From Halobacterium wangiae (GTDB lineage Archaea; Halobacteriota; Halobacteria; Halobacteriales; Halobacteriaceae), in NCBI RefSeq assembly GCF_021249345.1, contig NZ_CP089588.1, forward strand, positions 1,612,001-1,676,000: DNA of 64,000 nt. Reading direction: 5' to 3'. Below are positions 42,581-51,929 of this stretch, in pieces. Within the stretch, counting starts at the first letter, position 1; the number at the start of each line of letters is the position of its first letter. Both the position numbers and the translations under genes were made by a program. The notes beneath the pieces are model-generated. The model searched no databases and was not told where the DNA came from. It saw nothing but the letters and a program-made list of their open reading frames with translations.

Positions 42581-43606
42581 ATGCGGACGGCGCCCCTCGA
42601 CGACGCGCTCGCCGACGCGGGCGCTGACGCCTTCGTCTTCGTCGGTCCACCCGGCGACCCGCTCGTCCACTACCTGAGCGGCGCCTCCCTCCCGTGTCGC
42701 GCGGCGGTCGTCTACGCGGGCCGCGTCGCCGTAGTTCCCGAGCAACTGCTCCCCGACCACGTCTCCGTCAGCGCGGACGCGACCGTCCTCGACGCCGAAC
42801 CGACGCCCGCCACGCGTCTCCCCGGCCTCGTCGGCGACTCCGTACTCGCACCGCGGACGCTCCCCCACGACGCCGCGCTCTACCTGGAGGGGGACGGCGT
42901 CGACGTGGCGTCGACCACCGCCCACCGGCGCGCGAGAGCCCGGAAGACGGACGCCGAACTGACCGCTATTCGAGACGCGCAGGCCGCCGCCGAGACGGGG
43001 ATGGCTGCCGTCGCGGCGCTACTCGCCGGCGCGGACGGCGACCCGCTGGTCGATGAGGAGGGCGAGGTGACTGCCGAGCGCGTGCGCCGCACCGCCAACG
43101 CCGCGATGGCCCGGGACGGTGCGGCGCCGGAGACGGTCGTCGGCGGAGACGGCGCGCTCTCGGCGACGGAACCGGTCCCGGTTCGCGTGACGCCGCGCTC
43201 CGGCGGCTACCACGGTCTGCTCGCGCGGACGTTCGTCGCGGACAGCGACGGCGGGTGGGAGCGCCGCGCAACGCTCGCCTGCGAGTACGCCGTCGACGCG
43301 GGAATCGACATCGTCGAACCGGGCGAGACGACCGTCGCGGCCGCGGAGAGCGAGGTGCTCGCGGAACTCGGGTCGTACGGCTTCCCGCCGGAAGCCGGGA
43401 GCGCGAGCGTCCACGGCGTCGGCCTCGACGCGCACGAGGCGCCGACCGGCGACGCCACGCTCGAAGCGGGGGCGGTGCTCGGAGTCGCGGCAGAACTCGA
43501 CGACGAGGGAGCGGTGTGGATCGCTGACCTCGGCGTCGTCACCGAGTCGGGCGTCGAGCGCGTTGGCGAGTTCCCGCGGTCGGTGGTGCCGCGAGCGGAC
43601 TACTGA
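42581..43606 (+). CDS. M24-fold protein, probably catalytically inactive
   Basis: A 341-aa protein with a creatinase/aminopeptidase-like layout: an N-terminal domain (PLDDALADAGADAFVFVGPPGDPLVHYLSG) and a C-terminal pita-bread region with HGVGLDAHEAPTG. In peptidases of this fold the metal Asp-x(10)-Asp, His, and two Glu positions are conserved. Here SDGGWERRATL replaces the first Asp region, VAAEL replaces the vEPG loop, and WIADLGVVTESG lacks the usual Glu. It may be a binding protein. It follows the helicase stop with no gap. Confidence 0.75.
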   Translation: MRTAPLDDALADAGADAFVFVGPPGDPLVHYLSGASLPCRAAVVYAGRVAVVPEQLLPDHVSVSADATVLDAEPTPATRLPGLVGDSVLAPRTLPHDAALYLEGDGVDVASTTAHRRARARKTDAELTAIRDAQAAAETGMAAVAALLAGADGDPLVDEEGEVTAERVRRTANAAMARDGAAPETVVGGDGALSATEPVPVRVTPRSGGYHGLLARTFVADSDGGWERRATLACEYAVDAGIDIVEPGETTVAAAESEVLAELGSYGFPPEAGSASVHGVGLDAHEAPTGDATLEAGAVLGVAAELDDEGAVWIADLGVVTESGVERVGEFPRSVVPRADY

Positions 43607-43836
43607 CCGTCGTCCTCGGGGTCCTCGGCGACGGCGTCGACGGTCTTCTGGACGGCGAGAATCGGGACGTCCGTCGGTGTCGTGACGTACCGCTCGAAGA
43701 GGAGGATGCCGGCGGCGAACCCGAGGAACACCAGGCCGGTGAGGTCGCCCGCGAGCAGCGTCTCGACGCCGAACAGCGCGGCCGGGGCGGCGAACGCCAG
43801 CGCGACGGCGAGGGTCACCATGTCGAGGATGCGCAC
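43600..43836 (-). CDS. Small membrane protein
   Basis: A 78-aa protein with two hydrophobic segments (MVTLAVALAFAAPAALFGVETLL and TGLVFLGFAAGILLF) and a charged C terminus (RYVTTPTDVPILAVQKTVDAV...EDDGQ). It resembles a haloarchaeal DUF7533-type family of unknown function. Its 3' end overlaps the M24-like gene by 7 bp at the two stop codons. Confidence 0.75.
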   Translation of the reverse strand: MRILDMVTLAVALAFAAPAALFGVETLLAGDLTGLVFLGFAAGILLFERYVTTPTDVPILAVQKTVDAVAEDPEDDGQ

Positions 43837-43872
43837 GTCAGACAGTGGGCGCTCGGGACGGATAAGCGTCTC

Positions 43873-44310
43873 TCACCACGTGCGAACGGGAAGCAGGTCC
43901 GCAGCGCGTGCGACGCCGACGTCGCCCGCCTCCGTCCGGACCACGACGCGGATGTCGTCGCCGTAGTCCGCGAGCAGTTCCCGGCAGACGCCGCAGGGCG
44001 GGACGACGCGGAACGACTCGTCGACACCGCGGGGGTGTTCGACGGCGACGACGCGCTCGAACGAGTGGGCGCCGTCCGCGACGGCGCTCCCGAGCGCGCC
44101 CGGTTCCGCACACGTCGACGCGCGCCCGACGCTCGCGGGGAGGCTGGCGGCCGTGTAGACGTCGCCGTCGCTGGCTTCCACGGCGGCCGAGACGATGTGC
44201 GCGGGGCCGTCGAACCGACCCGCTCCGTCGGGAGAGAAGGCGGCTTCCGCGGCGGCGACGGCGTGGTCGACGAGTCGGTCGTCGGCGTCGGTGAGGGGAG
44301 CGAGGTCCAT
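43873..44310 (-). CDS. Cytidine deaminase
   Basis: A 145-aa deaminase: TCAEPGALGSAV carries the first zinc Cys and catalytic Glu (C-A-E), and VPPCGVCRELLADYG carries the second pair (C-x-x-C). Cytidine deaminases make uridine from cytidine and deoxyuridine from deoxycytidine. The start MDLAPLTDADDRLVDHAVAAAEAAFSP is family-like, and the AAGTACTT box on this strand is about 28 bp upstream. The longer open frame continues far upstream antisense to riboflavin synthase and is false. Confidence 0.9.
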   Translation of the reverse strand: MDLAPLTDADDRLVDHAVAAAEAAFSPDGAGRFDGPAHIVSAAVEASDGDVYTAASLPASVGRASTCAEPGALGSAVADGAHSFERVVAVEHPRGVDESFRVVPPCGVCRELLADYGDDIRVVVRTEAGDVGVARAADLLPVRTW

Positions 44311-44389
44311 GTCTGCCGCTCTGTTCGCGACGGCAAGTACTTTCGGCAGAAACCGGTACGTTTTCGTTACGCGTCTCGAATCTGGAGGC

Positions 44390-44980
44390 GTGTTCACCGG
44401 AATTGTCGAAGAGGCGGGCACCGTCGAGGAGATCGTCGACAGCGAGGGCGGCCGCCGCCTGCGTATCCGCACCGACGGTCTCTCCGACTTCGCGCACGGC
44501 GAGAGCATCAGCGTCGGCGGCGTCTGTCTCACGGTCGAGGAATTCGGCTCTGACTGGTTCACCGCGTTCACCGCCACCGAGACCCTCGAGAAGACCACGC
44601 TCGACGAAGTGCGGGAGGGCGACCGCGTGAACCTCGAACGCGCGCTCCCGGCGGACGGCCGCCTCGACGGCCACATCGTGCAGGGCCACGTCGACACCAC
44701 CACCGAAGTCCGGGACGTGGAGGCCGTCGGCGAGGACTGGACGTACACGTTCGCGCTCCCCGAGGACCACGAGCAGTATGTCGCCCAGAAGGGGTCGATC
44801 ACCCTCGACGGCGTCAGTCTCACCGTCGCGGCCGTCGACGACTCGGCGGGCGAGTTCTCCGTCGCCGTCGTCCCGACGACCTACGACCTCACGACGCTCG
44901 GCGAGCGCGAACCCGGCGACAGCGTCAACGTCGAGGTGGACGTGCTGGCGAAGTACGTCGAGCGACTGAACGACTACTGA
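44390..44980 (+). CDS. Riboflavin synthase
   Basis: A 196-aa protein beginning FTGIVEEAGTVEEIVDSEGG from a GTG. The two Lum-binding repeats show GESISVGGVCLTVEE and KGSITLDGVSLTVAAVDD. The motif HIVQGHVDTT marks the lumazine site. This bacterial-type RibE makes riboflavin plus pyrimidinedione from two lumazines. GTTTTCGTTA is centred about 27 bp before the GTG. It is convergent with prsW by a 7-bp stop overlap. Confidence 0.93.
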   Translation: MFTGIVEEAGTVEEIVDSEGGRRLRIRTDGLSDFAHGESISVGGVCLTVEEFGSDWFTAFTATETLEKTTLDEVREGDRVNLERALPADGRLDGHIVQGHVDTTTEVRDVEAVGEDWTYTFALPEDHEQYVAQKGSITLDGVSLTVAAVDDSAGEFSVAVVPTTYDLTTLGEREPGDSVNVEVDVLAKYVERLNDY

Positions 44981-46050
44981 CCGTCACCGGACCTGTCGGT
45001 GGCCGTCGACTTCTCGCCGGGGTGTTCCCCGTCCGGGTCGTCGGCTCGGGCGTCGCTGGCCCCGGTGCGGACGTAGGCGGCCTGGTACGCCGACAGCTTC
45101 CGGTAGAGGAAGTAGAACAGCGCCCCGTCGTAGAGGACGACGAACGCGATGAACCCGAGTCCCGCCGAGACGTCGAGGGTGCCCGTGATGTCCGCGAGAT
45201 TCGTCACCGTCGTGTTGTAGATGGCGTGGACGACGGCGGCGATGAGCAACCCCTTCACCACGATGGGCCCGCGGTTCTCCTGGTTGAACTTCGCCAGTCC
45301 GAGGTAGTAGCCCGCGATCGCCGAGTAGATGACGTGGCCCGGGCCCGCGAGCGTCCGCACGGCCGCCGTCTCGATGGCGACGCTCTCGAGGACGACGCCG
45401 CTGGCGGCCTGCGACGTCGTGAGCACCTCGCGGCCGATGTACAGTGCGTTCTCGACGGTGGCGAACCCGAGGCCCGCCATCGCCCCGTACACTGCGCCGT
45501 CGACGACTGCGTCGAAGCGGGGGCTCCGGTAGGCGTACAGGCGGATCGCGAGCCACTTCACCGTCTCCTCGACGGGTCCGACGACGAGGAAGAAGAACAG
45601 CGCGGGTGCGAGCACGACCAGCCACCCCGGCGACCCCTCGCCCGCGAGTCCGAAGAAGAACCCCGAGCCGATGGTGTTCACCACGGCGGCGAAGCCGGCG
45701 AATAGGAACCCCAGCGCGAACGTGACGACGAGCAGTTCGAGTGGCTCGCGTCTCGTCACGTCGGCCCTCCAGATGAACGCGGCCAGCCCCAGCGCGGGCA
45801 CCACCGACAGCAAGACGTAGAGGGCGACGACGGGGCGGTCGACGAACACGAGACCGACGGCGGCCGCGAACTGTGCGATGATGATGAGCGCGCTCAGGGC
45901 GACCACGATCGCCCGCGCCGTCGTCGCGAGCGCGCCGTACAGCCACGCCGACGCGCGGTCCAGCGTCGTCCGCTGTTCCCACGTCGCCACGTCGTAGAGG
46001 TCCTCCCCGTCGGTCCCCGCGCGCTGGACGGGGTCCTTCTCGTCTGCCAT
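44974..46050 (-). CDS. PrsW-family intramembrane metalloprotease
   Basis: A 358-aa polytopic protein with about eight hydrophobic segments. The family motif GPVEETVKWLAIRLYAY (EExxK) lies at about residue 160 and GLGFATVENALY (ENxxY) about 40 residues later, with a later GHVIYSAIAGYYLG His. PrsW in bacteria cleaves an anti-sigma factor within the membrane. The archaeal target is unknown. It ends in a charged cytosolic tail and is convergent with riboflavin synthase. Confidence 0.88.
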   Translation of the reverse strand: MADEKDPVQRAGTDGEDLYDVATWEQRTTLDRASAWLYGALATTARAIVVALSALIIIAQFAAAVGLVFVDRPVVALYVLLSVVPALGLAAFIWRADVTRREPLELLVVTFALGFLFAGFAAVVNTIGSGFFFGLAGEGSPGWLVVLAPALFFFLVVGPVEETVKWLAIRLYAYRSPRFDAVVDGAVYGAMAGLGFATVENALYIGREVLTTSQAASGVVLESVAIETAAVRTLAGPGHVIYSAIAGYYLGLAKFNQENRGPIVVKGLLIAAVVHAIYNTTVTNLADITGTLDVSAGLGFIAFVVLYDGALFYFLYRKLSAYQAAYVRTGASDARADDPDGEHPGEKSTATDRSGDGQ

Positions 46051-46096
46051 GCTCGACTGTTCGGCCTCCCGACCCTTCTGTGTTCCCGCACCACGT

Positions 46097-46104
46097 CCTT
46101 ATAT
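46097..46104. promoter_or_regulatory. AT-rich bidirectional promoter of prsW and the 43-aa frame
   Basis: CTTATATG at 46097-46104 is followed by a second box ACCTTATGC (46128-46136). Together they would serve the leaderless ATG at 46160 (about 28 bp from the second box) and, on the minus strand, prsW. The 110 bp between these genes are unusually AT-rich. Confidence 0.45.
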
Positions 46105-46159
46105 GCCATTGATTACCTATAGGGCCAACCTTATGCGTGTCTTCGAGTCCCCTCCGTGC

Positions 46160-46291
46160 ATGGCATTCAGTCCCAGCCGCGGTCTGCTGTACTCCGGGCC
46201 GCCCGAACCGAACCGACGAGACGACCGCACCGCCGCCGACGACGAACGAACCGAAGCGTCGACCGACGCCCCCGCGCCTGCCGACGACTGA
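46160..46291 (+). CDS. Small hypothetical protein
   Basis: A 43-aa frame begins MAFSPSRGLLYSGPPEPNRR and ends acidic, DDRTAADDERTEASTDAPAP. The ATG is about 28 bp after a CTTATGC box. There is no recognisable domain. The frame is open further upstream through two other ATG codons but without supporting promoter geometry. It is followed 39 bp later by the 130-aa gene. It may be a genuine micro-protein; evidence is promoter spacing and acidic composition only. Confidence 0.45.
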   Translation: MAFSPSRGLLYSGPPEPNRRDDRTAADDERTEASTDAPAPADD

Positions 46292-46330
46292 GGCGGCAAC
46301 GCTGAAACCCCCACGTCCCGAAGCAGGCGT

Positions 46331-46723
46331 ATGCTCTTCGACCAGCGAACCCGGGCGAAGCTCCGGGTCGCCGGCCTCTCGCGGGACGACGTCAGCGACA
46401 TCGAGCGGGCGGTCGCCGACGAGGCCGCCGCCGAAGCCGACCGCGTGGAGGCCTTCTTCGACGGTCTCGACACCGTCTACTCCGACATGGACCAGACGCA
46501 CTCCACGGCCGAGTTCCCCGAACACGACCTCGACTACGTCGACCTGTTCACGCACAGCCAGGACATCAGGGGGTTCGTCCGGTTCGACACGTGGGGCGCC
46601 TACGTGGAGGGCGCACGCGTGCTGACCGAGGCGGACGGCGACCCCGCGGTCGTCGAACTCACGCTCGGGCCGACCGTCCACGGCCGGGTACGATTCGCCC
46701 GCGACCGGGCGGCGCTCGAATGA
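46331..46723 (+). CDS. Conserved haloarchaeal hypothetical next to FAU-1
   Basis: A 130-aa soluble alpha/beta protein: LFDQRTRAKLRVAGLSRDDVSDIERAVADEAAAEADRVEAFFDGLD. The central DMDQTHSTAEFPEHDLDYVDLFTHSQDIRGFVRF and TLGPTVHGRVRFARD are distinctive. It overlaps the RNase gene at ATGA and is surely cotranslated. By position it is probably a partner or regulator of the FAU-1 RNase. It matches a family I know as DUF7532-like. Function is unknown. Confidence 0.8.
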   Translation: MLFDQRTRAKLRVAGLSRDDVSDIERAVADEAAAEADRVEAFFDGLDTVYSDMDQTHSTAEFPEHDLDYVDLFTHSQDIRGFVRFDTWGAYVEGARVLTEADGDPAVVELTLGPTVHGRVRFARDRAALE

Positions 46724-48141
46724 CCCGCGTCCGCGTCCGTGGCATCTACGCGACGGCGCTCACACATCTGTTCCGCGAGGCGGGCCTCGACGTGGTGGCG
46801 GCGTCGCCACCCATCCGCGAGCGCTTCGACGCGGACTTCGAGACGGCCGAACACGACGCCGTCGTCTGGATGACGTCTGACCGGCAGGGCGTCGGCGTCG
46901 CCGCCACTCCCGACGCCGCCGAGGCCGTGCTCGCCGTCCTCCGTGACGTGGGTCTCGACACGTTCGTCTGGGCGGACCGCGCGGCCCGCGGCGCGGTGTT
47001 CGACGCCGTCGTCGAGCGGACGGTCGGCGGCGGCGCGGTCGTCGACCTAGGAGAGGGCCGGGAGGCGTACCTGCCCTTCGACGCCGCCGACAGCCACGTC
47101 GAGGAGGGCGACACGGTCCGCGTGCAGGTCCATGAACCGAACCCCCCGTGGGGCCGCGACCGGCCCGTCGTCGGCACCCGGATCGACGCACCCGGCGGGG
47201 TGGCGACGCTCGAACGCGGCGTCGACGCGCTCGTCGCGGGGACGCCCGGGGGTGGCGCGGACCACGAACTCGCGCGGACCACGGAACTACTCGACCCCGA
47301 CCTCCCGGAGAACTGGGGCGTCCGCTGGGAGTGCGACGCCGAGGATGCGGACATGACCGCGCTCGGCGACGCCCTCGACACCGTGGCAGCGGTCGCCGGC
47401 GACCTGGAGGCCGCACTCGAGGCGGCCACTGACCCCGGGGACGACGCGCCCCGTCTGGTGGTCGCCTCCGAGGAGACAGCGTGGGCGTGGTTCGGGCGCG
47501 ACTCGCGGTTCGCCCTCGACGACGTCCGCCGCGAGGTGACCGCGACGATGGACGGCCACCACCGCGTCAAGGCCGGCAGCGAGACGGCCAGCGGCGCCGT
47601 CGACTTCGCGGAGGCGCTCGGCGTCGACACCGGGGCGTTCCCGTTCGACGCGGTGACCGACCAGTTCGGGCCGCGAGAGGGCGACACGGTGGCGCTCCGG
47701 CACGGCAAACCCGACGGCCGACGCATCACACTCGGCCGGGGTGAGGTCACCGACCGCGACGTCGAGAACGGGCGACTCACGGTGGAGCGAGCGATGACGG
47801 CGGGCGGCGTCTACGACGAACTCGACGTCGAACGCGAGGCGGGCGACGTCGCCACCACCCGGTTCACGGAGGGGAACTGGTGGTACCCGACCGTCTACCG
47901 CGCCGACGACGGCACCGTCAAGGGGACCTACCTGAACGTCTCGACGCCCGTCGAGGTGTTCCCGGACGCCGTGCGGTACGTCGACCTCCACGTGGACGTG
48001 GTGAAACACGCCGACGGCACGGTCGAGGTCGTCGACGAGGACGAACTGCAGGACTGCGTCGACGCCGGCACGGTCTCCCCGGACCTCGCGGAGCGCGCGC
48101 TGGACGTCGCCGAGCGCGTGCGACGCGCCGTCGAGAACTAG
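46720..48141 (+). CDS. FAU-1-type RNA-binding protein/RNase (DUF402)
   Basis: A 473-aa protein. The N-terminal domain with [30 protein letters not shown] precedes an S1-like RNA-binding segment ([35 protein letters not shown]). The C-terminal DUF402 domain carries [67 protein letters not shown] and a Glu-Asp-rich tail. FAU-1 proteins bind AU-rich RNA and process 5S rRNA precursors. It overlaps the upstream hypothetical at ATGA and a convergent NifU gene by 4 bp. Confidence 0.9.
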   Translation: MTRVRVRGIYATALTHLFREAGLDVVAASPPIRERFDADFETAEHDAVVWMTSDRQGVGVAATPDAAEAVLAVLRDVGLDTFVWADRAARGAVFDAVVERTVGGGAVVDLGEGREAYLPFDAADSHVEEGDTVRVQVHEPNPPWGRDRPVVGTRIDAPGGVATLERGVDALVAGTPGGGADHELARTTELLDPDLPENWGVRWECDAEDADMTALGDALDTVAAVAGDLEAALEAATDPGDDAPRLVVASEETAWAWFGRDSRFALDDVRREVTATMDGHHRVKAGSETASGAVDFAEALGVDTGAFPFDAVTDQFGPREGDTVALRHGKPDGRRITLGRGEVTDRDVENGRLTVERAMTAGGVYDELDVEREAGDVATTRFTEGNWWYPTVYRADDGTVKGTYLNVSTPVEVFPDAVRYVDLHVDVVKHADGTVEVVDEDELQDCVDAGTVSPDLAERALDVAERVRRAVEN

Positions 48142-48509
48142 AAGTGGTTGTCGGAGTTCGGACTGCCCTCGCCGCGGCCGCCGCGGCCGCCATCGTTGCG
48201 GTCGACGCCCATGAAGCTCTCCGGCTGGTCGCCGCCCCACCCGCCGCCGTCACCGTCCGTGAACCGCACGACGACGTCGTCGACCTCGTCGAACTCCGCG
48301 GCGAGGTCCATCTTGATCCGCTGGGCGGTGCGGGGGCTGATACCGCACCCCGAGCAGGCGCCGCCGAGTTCGACGATCACCTCGCCGTCCTCGGGGTCGG
48401 CCTTCCGCACCGCGCTGGTCCCGCCGTGGCTCCGGATGATCGGCATCTGGGCCGTGAGCCACGTCTCGACGCGCTCGTGGAGGTCCCCCGCACCCGCTGT
48501 CTCGCTCAT
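48138..48509 (-). CDS. NifU C-terminal domain protein
   Basis: A 123-aa protein containing the NifU-like scaffold: [58 protein letters not shown]. The CSGC cysteines can bind a Fe-S cluster for transfer to target proteins. The C terminus is Gly-Asp-Gly-rich. Other suf or nif genes are not visible in this window. It ends in a 4-bp stop overlap with FAU-1. I start at MSETAGAG, the first Met before the domain. Confidence 0.88.
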   Translation of the reverse strand: MSETAGAGDLHERVETWLTAQMPIIRSHGGTSAVRKADPEDGEVIVELGGACSGCGISPRTAQRIKMDLAAEFDEVDDVVVRFTDGDGGGWGGDQPESFMGVDRNDGGRGGRGEGSPNSDNHF

Positions 48510-48547
48510 GAGCGAGGTTACGCGCCCGAGGTGTGGTATACCTTCGG

Positions 48548-49999
48548 TTAGTCGAGACGCCGCCACGCCGCCAGCGCGGCCGCCGACGCCGCCGACAGCC
48601 CGGCGACTACACCGAATCCGGGTACGTCGGCGCCGGACTCGCCAGTGCTGTCGGGTTCGGCGGTGAGTTCGGTCGTCGTGGTGCCGCTGGTCGTCGTCGT
48701 GCTCTGGGTGGTGGTGGTGGTCGTAGTCCCCTCGTTCGTCGTCGTTGTGGTCGTCTGCGGGGCCAGCGACGGCGGGTTCGCCTGCTCGCCCGCGCGGTTC
48801 GGGAACGTGTAGACGCCCGAGGGGTAGTCGCCGCTGCCGGCCCGGTTGCTCGCGACGAACGCCTCCTCGGAGAGGTACTGGGCGGCCCAGAAACTCGCCT
48901 GCTCGGGCTGGCGCCACCACGTCATCTCCTCGGGGTTAGCGGGGTCGCTGACGTCGAACAGCTTCACGCCGCCCCGGTACCACGACGTGTAGAGGCGGTC
49001 GCCGCGGAGTTCGAAGTTGTGACTCGTCGTCCACGTCCCCTGCTGGGTCGGGTCCGGCGTCGCCGGTGCCTCGATGAACGCCACCTTCTCGGGGTTCTGG
49101 GGGTCCGAGATGTCCCAGAGGTTGATGCCGCCCGGGCCGCCCGTGGTCTCCGTCTCGGGGACGTCCCAGGCCTCCGCGCCGGAGCCCAGCAGCGTCGCGT
49201 CGTCGTTGACCGTGACGTAGTGGGAGTTCCCCGGCGTCTCGACGCCCTCGACGTACGGCTGTTCGAGCGTCTGGAGCTCCGAGAGCTCGTAGTGACCGAA
49301 GTGGTTGACGTACTCCGGGTTCGCGGGGTCGCTGACGTCGACGAGCCACGTGCCGGCGTCCCAGTGGGCGATGTACAGCGTGCCGTCCTGGACGTAGAGG
49401 TCGTGGTTCGACCGCACAAACCAGTTGACGGTCCGCCACGCCTCGTCGTGGTCGACGATGGACCAGCGCCCGATCTCCGCGGGGTCCCCGCTCACGTCGA
49501 CCATCACGACCGGGTTGTCACGCTGGTCGTTGGCGGTGAGGTACGCCACGCCGTCCTCGAGGTAGGCGTTGTGGATGGGGTAGTCGGTCTCGTGGAACCC
49601 CATGCGCTCCGGACTGGCTGGGTCGCCGACGTCGTACACCGCCACCCCCTGCAGGGTCTCCTCGACGGTCCCGTTCGCCGGGCCGACGACGATCAACGTG
49701 TCGCCGTCGACTTTCACGTCGTAGATCTGGGTGAGGGGGCCGTTCTCCCGGTCGGAGAGCAGGAACGACGCCTCCGAGAGCACCTCGGGGTTCGCGGGGT
49801 CGCCGACGTCCACAGTCGCGAAGCCGTCGGTCGTGGCGACGTACGCCGTCTCGTCGTCGACCACGACCTCCTTCGTCGCCTCGATGGCGACGTGGCCAAG
49901 GGGTTCGTAGGACTCCTGGCTGTCGGCGGTCACCGCGCTACTCACCAGCGGGAGGGCTGCTGCGCCCAGGGCGCCGCGCAGCACGTCGCGTCGTCGCAT
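48548..49999 (-). CDS. Exported LVIVD-repeat protein with PGF-CTERM
   Basis: A 483-aa protein beginning [21 protein letters not shown], a Tat signal. A beta-propeller-like region has repeats [44 protein letters not shown] and [15 protein letters not shown] (LVIVD repeats). After a Thr-rich stretch the protein ends [25 protein letters not shown], a PGF motif, a hydrophobic segment and basic end. Such C termini are cut and lipid-anchored by an archaeosortase. It is a surface protein of unknown ligand. The start ATG gives the arginine pair at the N terminus. Confidence 0.88.
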   Translation of the reverse strand: MRRRDVLRGALGAAALPLVSSAVTADSQESYEPLGHVAIEATKEVVVDDETAYVATTDGFATVDVGDPANPEVLSEASFLLSDRENGPLTQIYDVKVDGDTLIVVGPANGTVEETLQGVAVYDVGDPASPERMGFHETDYPIHNAYLEDGVAYLTANDQRDNPVVMVDVSGDPAEIGRWSIVDHDEAWRTVNWFVRSNHDLYVQDGTLYIAHWDAGTWLVDVSDPANPEYVNHFGHYELSELQTLEQPYVEGVETPGNSHYVTVNDDATLLGSGAEAWDVPETETTGGPGGINLWDISDPQNPEKVAFIEAPATPDPTQQGTWTTSHNFELRGDRLYTSWYRGGVKLFDVSDPANPEEMTWWRQPEQASFWAAQYLSEEAFVASNRAGSGDYPSGVYTFPNRAGEQANPPSLAPQTTTTTTNEGTTTTTTTQSTTTTSGTTTTELTAEPDSTGESGADVPGFGVVAGLSAASAAALAAWRRLD

Positions 50000-50063
50000 G
50001 GCACTCCCTCTGGGTGGGCCGGGCAAAAGTCCTGCGACGAGTCACGCGCCCTGCGAGCCACTC

Positions 50064-50669
50064 CTACCGGGGCCTGCGCCGGGTTCCCACCCAGACGGTG
50101 CCCGGCCCGCCGATGCGGCAGGTGGCCGTCGCGTCCTCGAGCGCGCTGATTCGCTCCACGCTCACGTCCGCACGGCTGTCGAACGCGACGACGTGGTCGG
50201 CCGAGACGACGCGGCCCTCGCCGTCCGCGACGTCGACGCGCTCGACGCGCCCGCGGCTCGCGAGGAACACTGTGCCCGCACCCGACAACGTCGTCAGGAA
50301 CAGCCCGTGACCGCGGTCCGGCGCGTTGCCCACCCGGTCGGCGCCGACGCGCACGCCGTCGGTCGCCGCCAGGAACGCGGTGCGGGCCGCCGCCACGCGC
50401 CGCTCGCCGACCTCGCAGGCGACCAGTTCGCCGTGGTGTTCCGGTGCGAAGCGGGCGGTCGTCTCCCGCTCGGCCGTGACGCGGACCGGCGTCTGCTCCC
50501 GCTTGCGGGCCGCGTTCGCCACCGTCCGGAGGACGCCCTCCCTGGCGCGCTCGACCCGGAGGCCGCCGGTGTGGTCGACGAGCGCCCCGGCGGCCGCGAG
50601 CAGCGACTCTCCCGCGTCGAGGGTCGCGATCAGCACGCCGTCCACGCCATCCTCGACAGCCGTCTCCAT
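50064..50669 (-). CDS. AIM24-family protein
   Basis: A 201-aa protein related to AIM24/TIGR00266: TAVEDGVDGVLIATLDAGESLLAAAGALVDHTGGLRV at the start, a beta-helix-like core with DRGHGLFLTTLSGAGTVFLASRGRVERVDVADGEG, and the closing ISALEDATATCRIGGPGTVWVGTRR. Yeast AIM24 is a mitochondrial inner-membrane organiser; prokaryotic roles are unknown. Its ATG overlaps the stop of the universal stress protein gene, so the two are coupled. Confidence 0.82.
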   Translation of the reverse strand: METAVEDGVDGVLIATLDAGESLLAAAGALVDHTGGLRVERAREGVLRTVANAARKREQTPVRVTAERETTARFAPEHHGELVACEVGERRVAAARTAFLAATDGVRVGADRVGNAPDRGHGLFLTTLSGAGTVFLASRGRVERVDVADGEGRVVSADHVVAFDSRADVSVERISALEDATATCRIGGPGTVWVGTRRRPR

Positions 50670-51121
50670 CAGTGGTCTTCGCGGACGAACATCACCGGAC
50701 ACGGCGCCGACAGCAACACCGTCTGCGCGGTACTCCCGAAGACGGCCTTCCCGGTCGGCGAGCGCCTCCGGCCGCCGACGATGACGAGGTCCGCGTTCAC
50801 GTCATCGGCGAGAGTGACGATGGACTCGCCGTGTGGTCCCACGCGGCCCCGAACATCGACGTGGATGCTTTCATCGGTCAGTCGGTCAGTGAGGCCGCGA
50901 ACCGTCGCATGCTGACGTGCGACGGTGTCGACAGTCACGTCGTCGCCAGAGTCTATGTCGAGGTCCGACCGTGCTTGGTCGTACTCTTCCTCAGTGAACA
51001 CGTGTGCGAATGTCACTGTTGCTCCAGCAGGTCCCGCAATGTCGATTGTCGTCCTCGCGAGCGCATCGATACGTTCCGCGTCGCCCGGGCCGACTGCTAG
51101 CAGTACGTTTTTCAGTGTCAT
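50669..51121 (-). CDS. Universal stress protein
   Basis: A 150-aa UspA-fold protein: MTLKNVLLAVGPGDAERIDAL at the start and VNADLVIVGGRRRSPTGKAVFGSTAQTVLLSAPCPVMFVR with the ATP-binding GG(R)-x(9)-G-S-T motif. It may bind ATP. A CTTATG box on this strand is about 28 bp before the ATG. The gene is cotranscribed with AIM24 (ATGA overlap). A second USP lies at 52986. Confidence 0.88.
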   Translation of the reverse strand: MTLKNVLLAVGPGDAERIDALARTTIDIAGPAGATVTFAHVFTEEEYDQARSDLDIDSGDDVTVDTVARQHATVRGLTDRLTDESIHVDVRGRVGPHGESIVTLADDVNADLVIVGGRRRSPTGKAVFGSTAQTVLLSAPCPVMFVREDH

Positions 51122-51154
51122 ACAACGGCGGTGTTCGGGAAAGCCCATAAGCAT

Positions 51155-51922
51155 ATGCCCGTGTCAGAAGTGTATTCGGACGTGCTCGAACCCGACCTCG
51201 ACGGTCATACCGCACTCGTCACCGGGAGCTCGCGGGGTCTCGGCAGCGCGCTCGCGCGCTCGCTCGCCGCCTGCGGCGCCAGCGTCGCCGTCCACTACCA
51301 CAGCAGCGCCGAGGCCGCCCGCGAGACGGCCGACGCCGCCCGGGACGCCGGCGCACCCGCGGTCGCTACTGTGCAGGGCGACGTCACCGACCCCGACGGC
51401 GTCGACGCCCTGTTCGCGGCCGCCGAGGACGAACTCGGCACCGTCGACGTGCTCGTGAACAACGTCGGCGACTTCGCGCCCGACCACTGGGCGGACATCG
51501 CCTTCGCGGACTGGAACCGCGTCCTCGACACGAACCTCACCGGCACCTACCTCTGTTCGAAGCGCGCGCTCGACGGGATGCGCGACCAGGGGTGGGGCCG
51601 CATCGTCAACGTCGGCTACGCGTCCTCCGAGAAGGGGCTGGTCTCCCCGAAGAACTTCCCGTACTTCGTCGCCAAACAGGGCGTCCTGATGTTCACGCGG
51701 ATGCTCGCCGCCGACACCCAGGACGACGGCGTCACCGTCAACGCCGTCTCTCCGTACGTCCTCGAGAACTCCGACGAGTTCCCCGAGGACGCTCCTCGCG
51801 GCCGCTGGGCCTCCTTCGGCGACGTCGCGCAGGCAGTGCGGTTCTTCTGCGACGAGGACTCGGCGTACATCTCCGGGGAGAACGTCGAGGTGGACGGCGG
51901 GTGGCTACCCGAGTCCGTCTGA
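51155..51922 (+). CDS. Short-chain dehydrogenase/reductase (SDR)
   Basis: A 255-aa SDR. The cofactor motif is ALVTGSSRGLGSALARSLA (TGxxxGxG), the structural motif VLVNNVGDFAP (NNxG), the catalytic Ser in RIVNVGYASSEKG, and YFVAKQG (YxxxK). The C terminus is SGENVEVDGGWLPESV. FabG-like proteins reduce ketoacyl or hydroxy substrates; the substrate is not known here. The start is uncertain, since GTG codons at 51170 and 51182 would remain. The last 42 bp recur 131 bp further on. Confidence 0.9.
   Translation: MPVSEVYSDVLEPDLDGHTALVTGSSRGLGSALARSLAACGASVAVHYHSSAEAARETADAARDAGAPAVATVQGDVTDPDGVDALFAAAEDELGTVDVLVNNVGDFAPDHWADIAFADWNRVLDTNLTGTYLCSKRALDGMRDQGWGRIVNVGYASSEKGLVSPKNFPYFVAKQGVLMFTRMLAADTQDDGVTVNAVSPYVLENSDEFPEDAPRGRWASFGDVAQAVRFFCDEDSAYISGENVEVDGGWLPESV
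51881..51922 (+). repeat. Tail repeat of the SDR gene, copy 1
   Basis: The final 42 bp including the stop codon, encoding NVEVDGGWLPESV. It matches the copy at 52012-52053 with three differences, all in third codon positions and all synonymous. Confidence 0.85.
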
Positions 51923-51929
51923 GCAGCGC

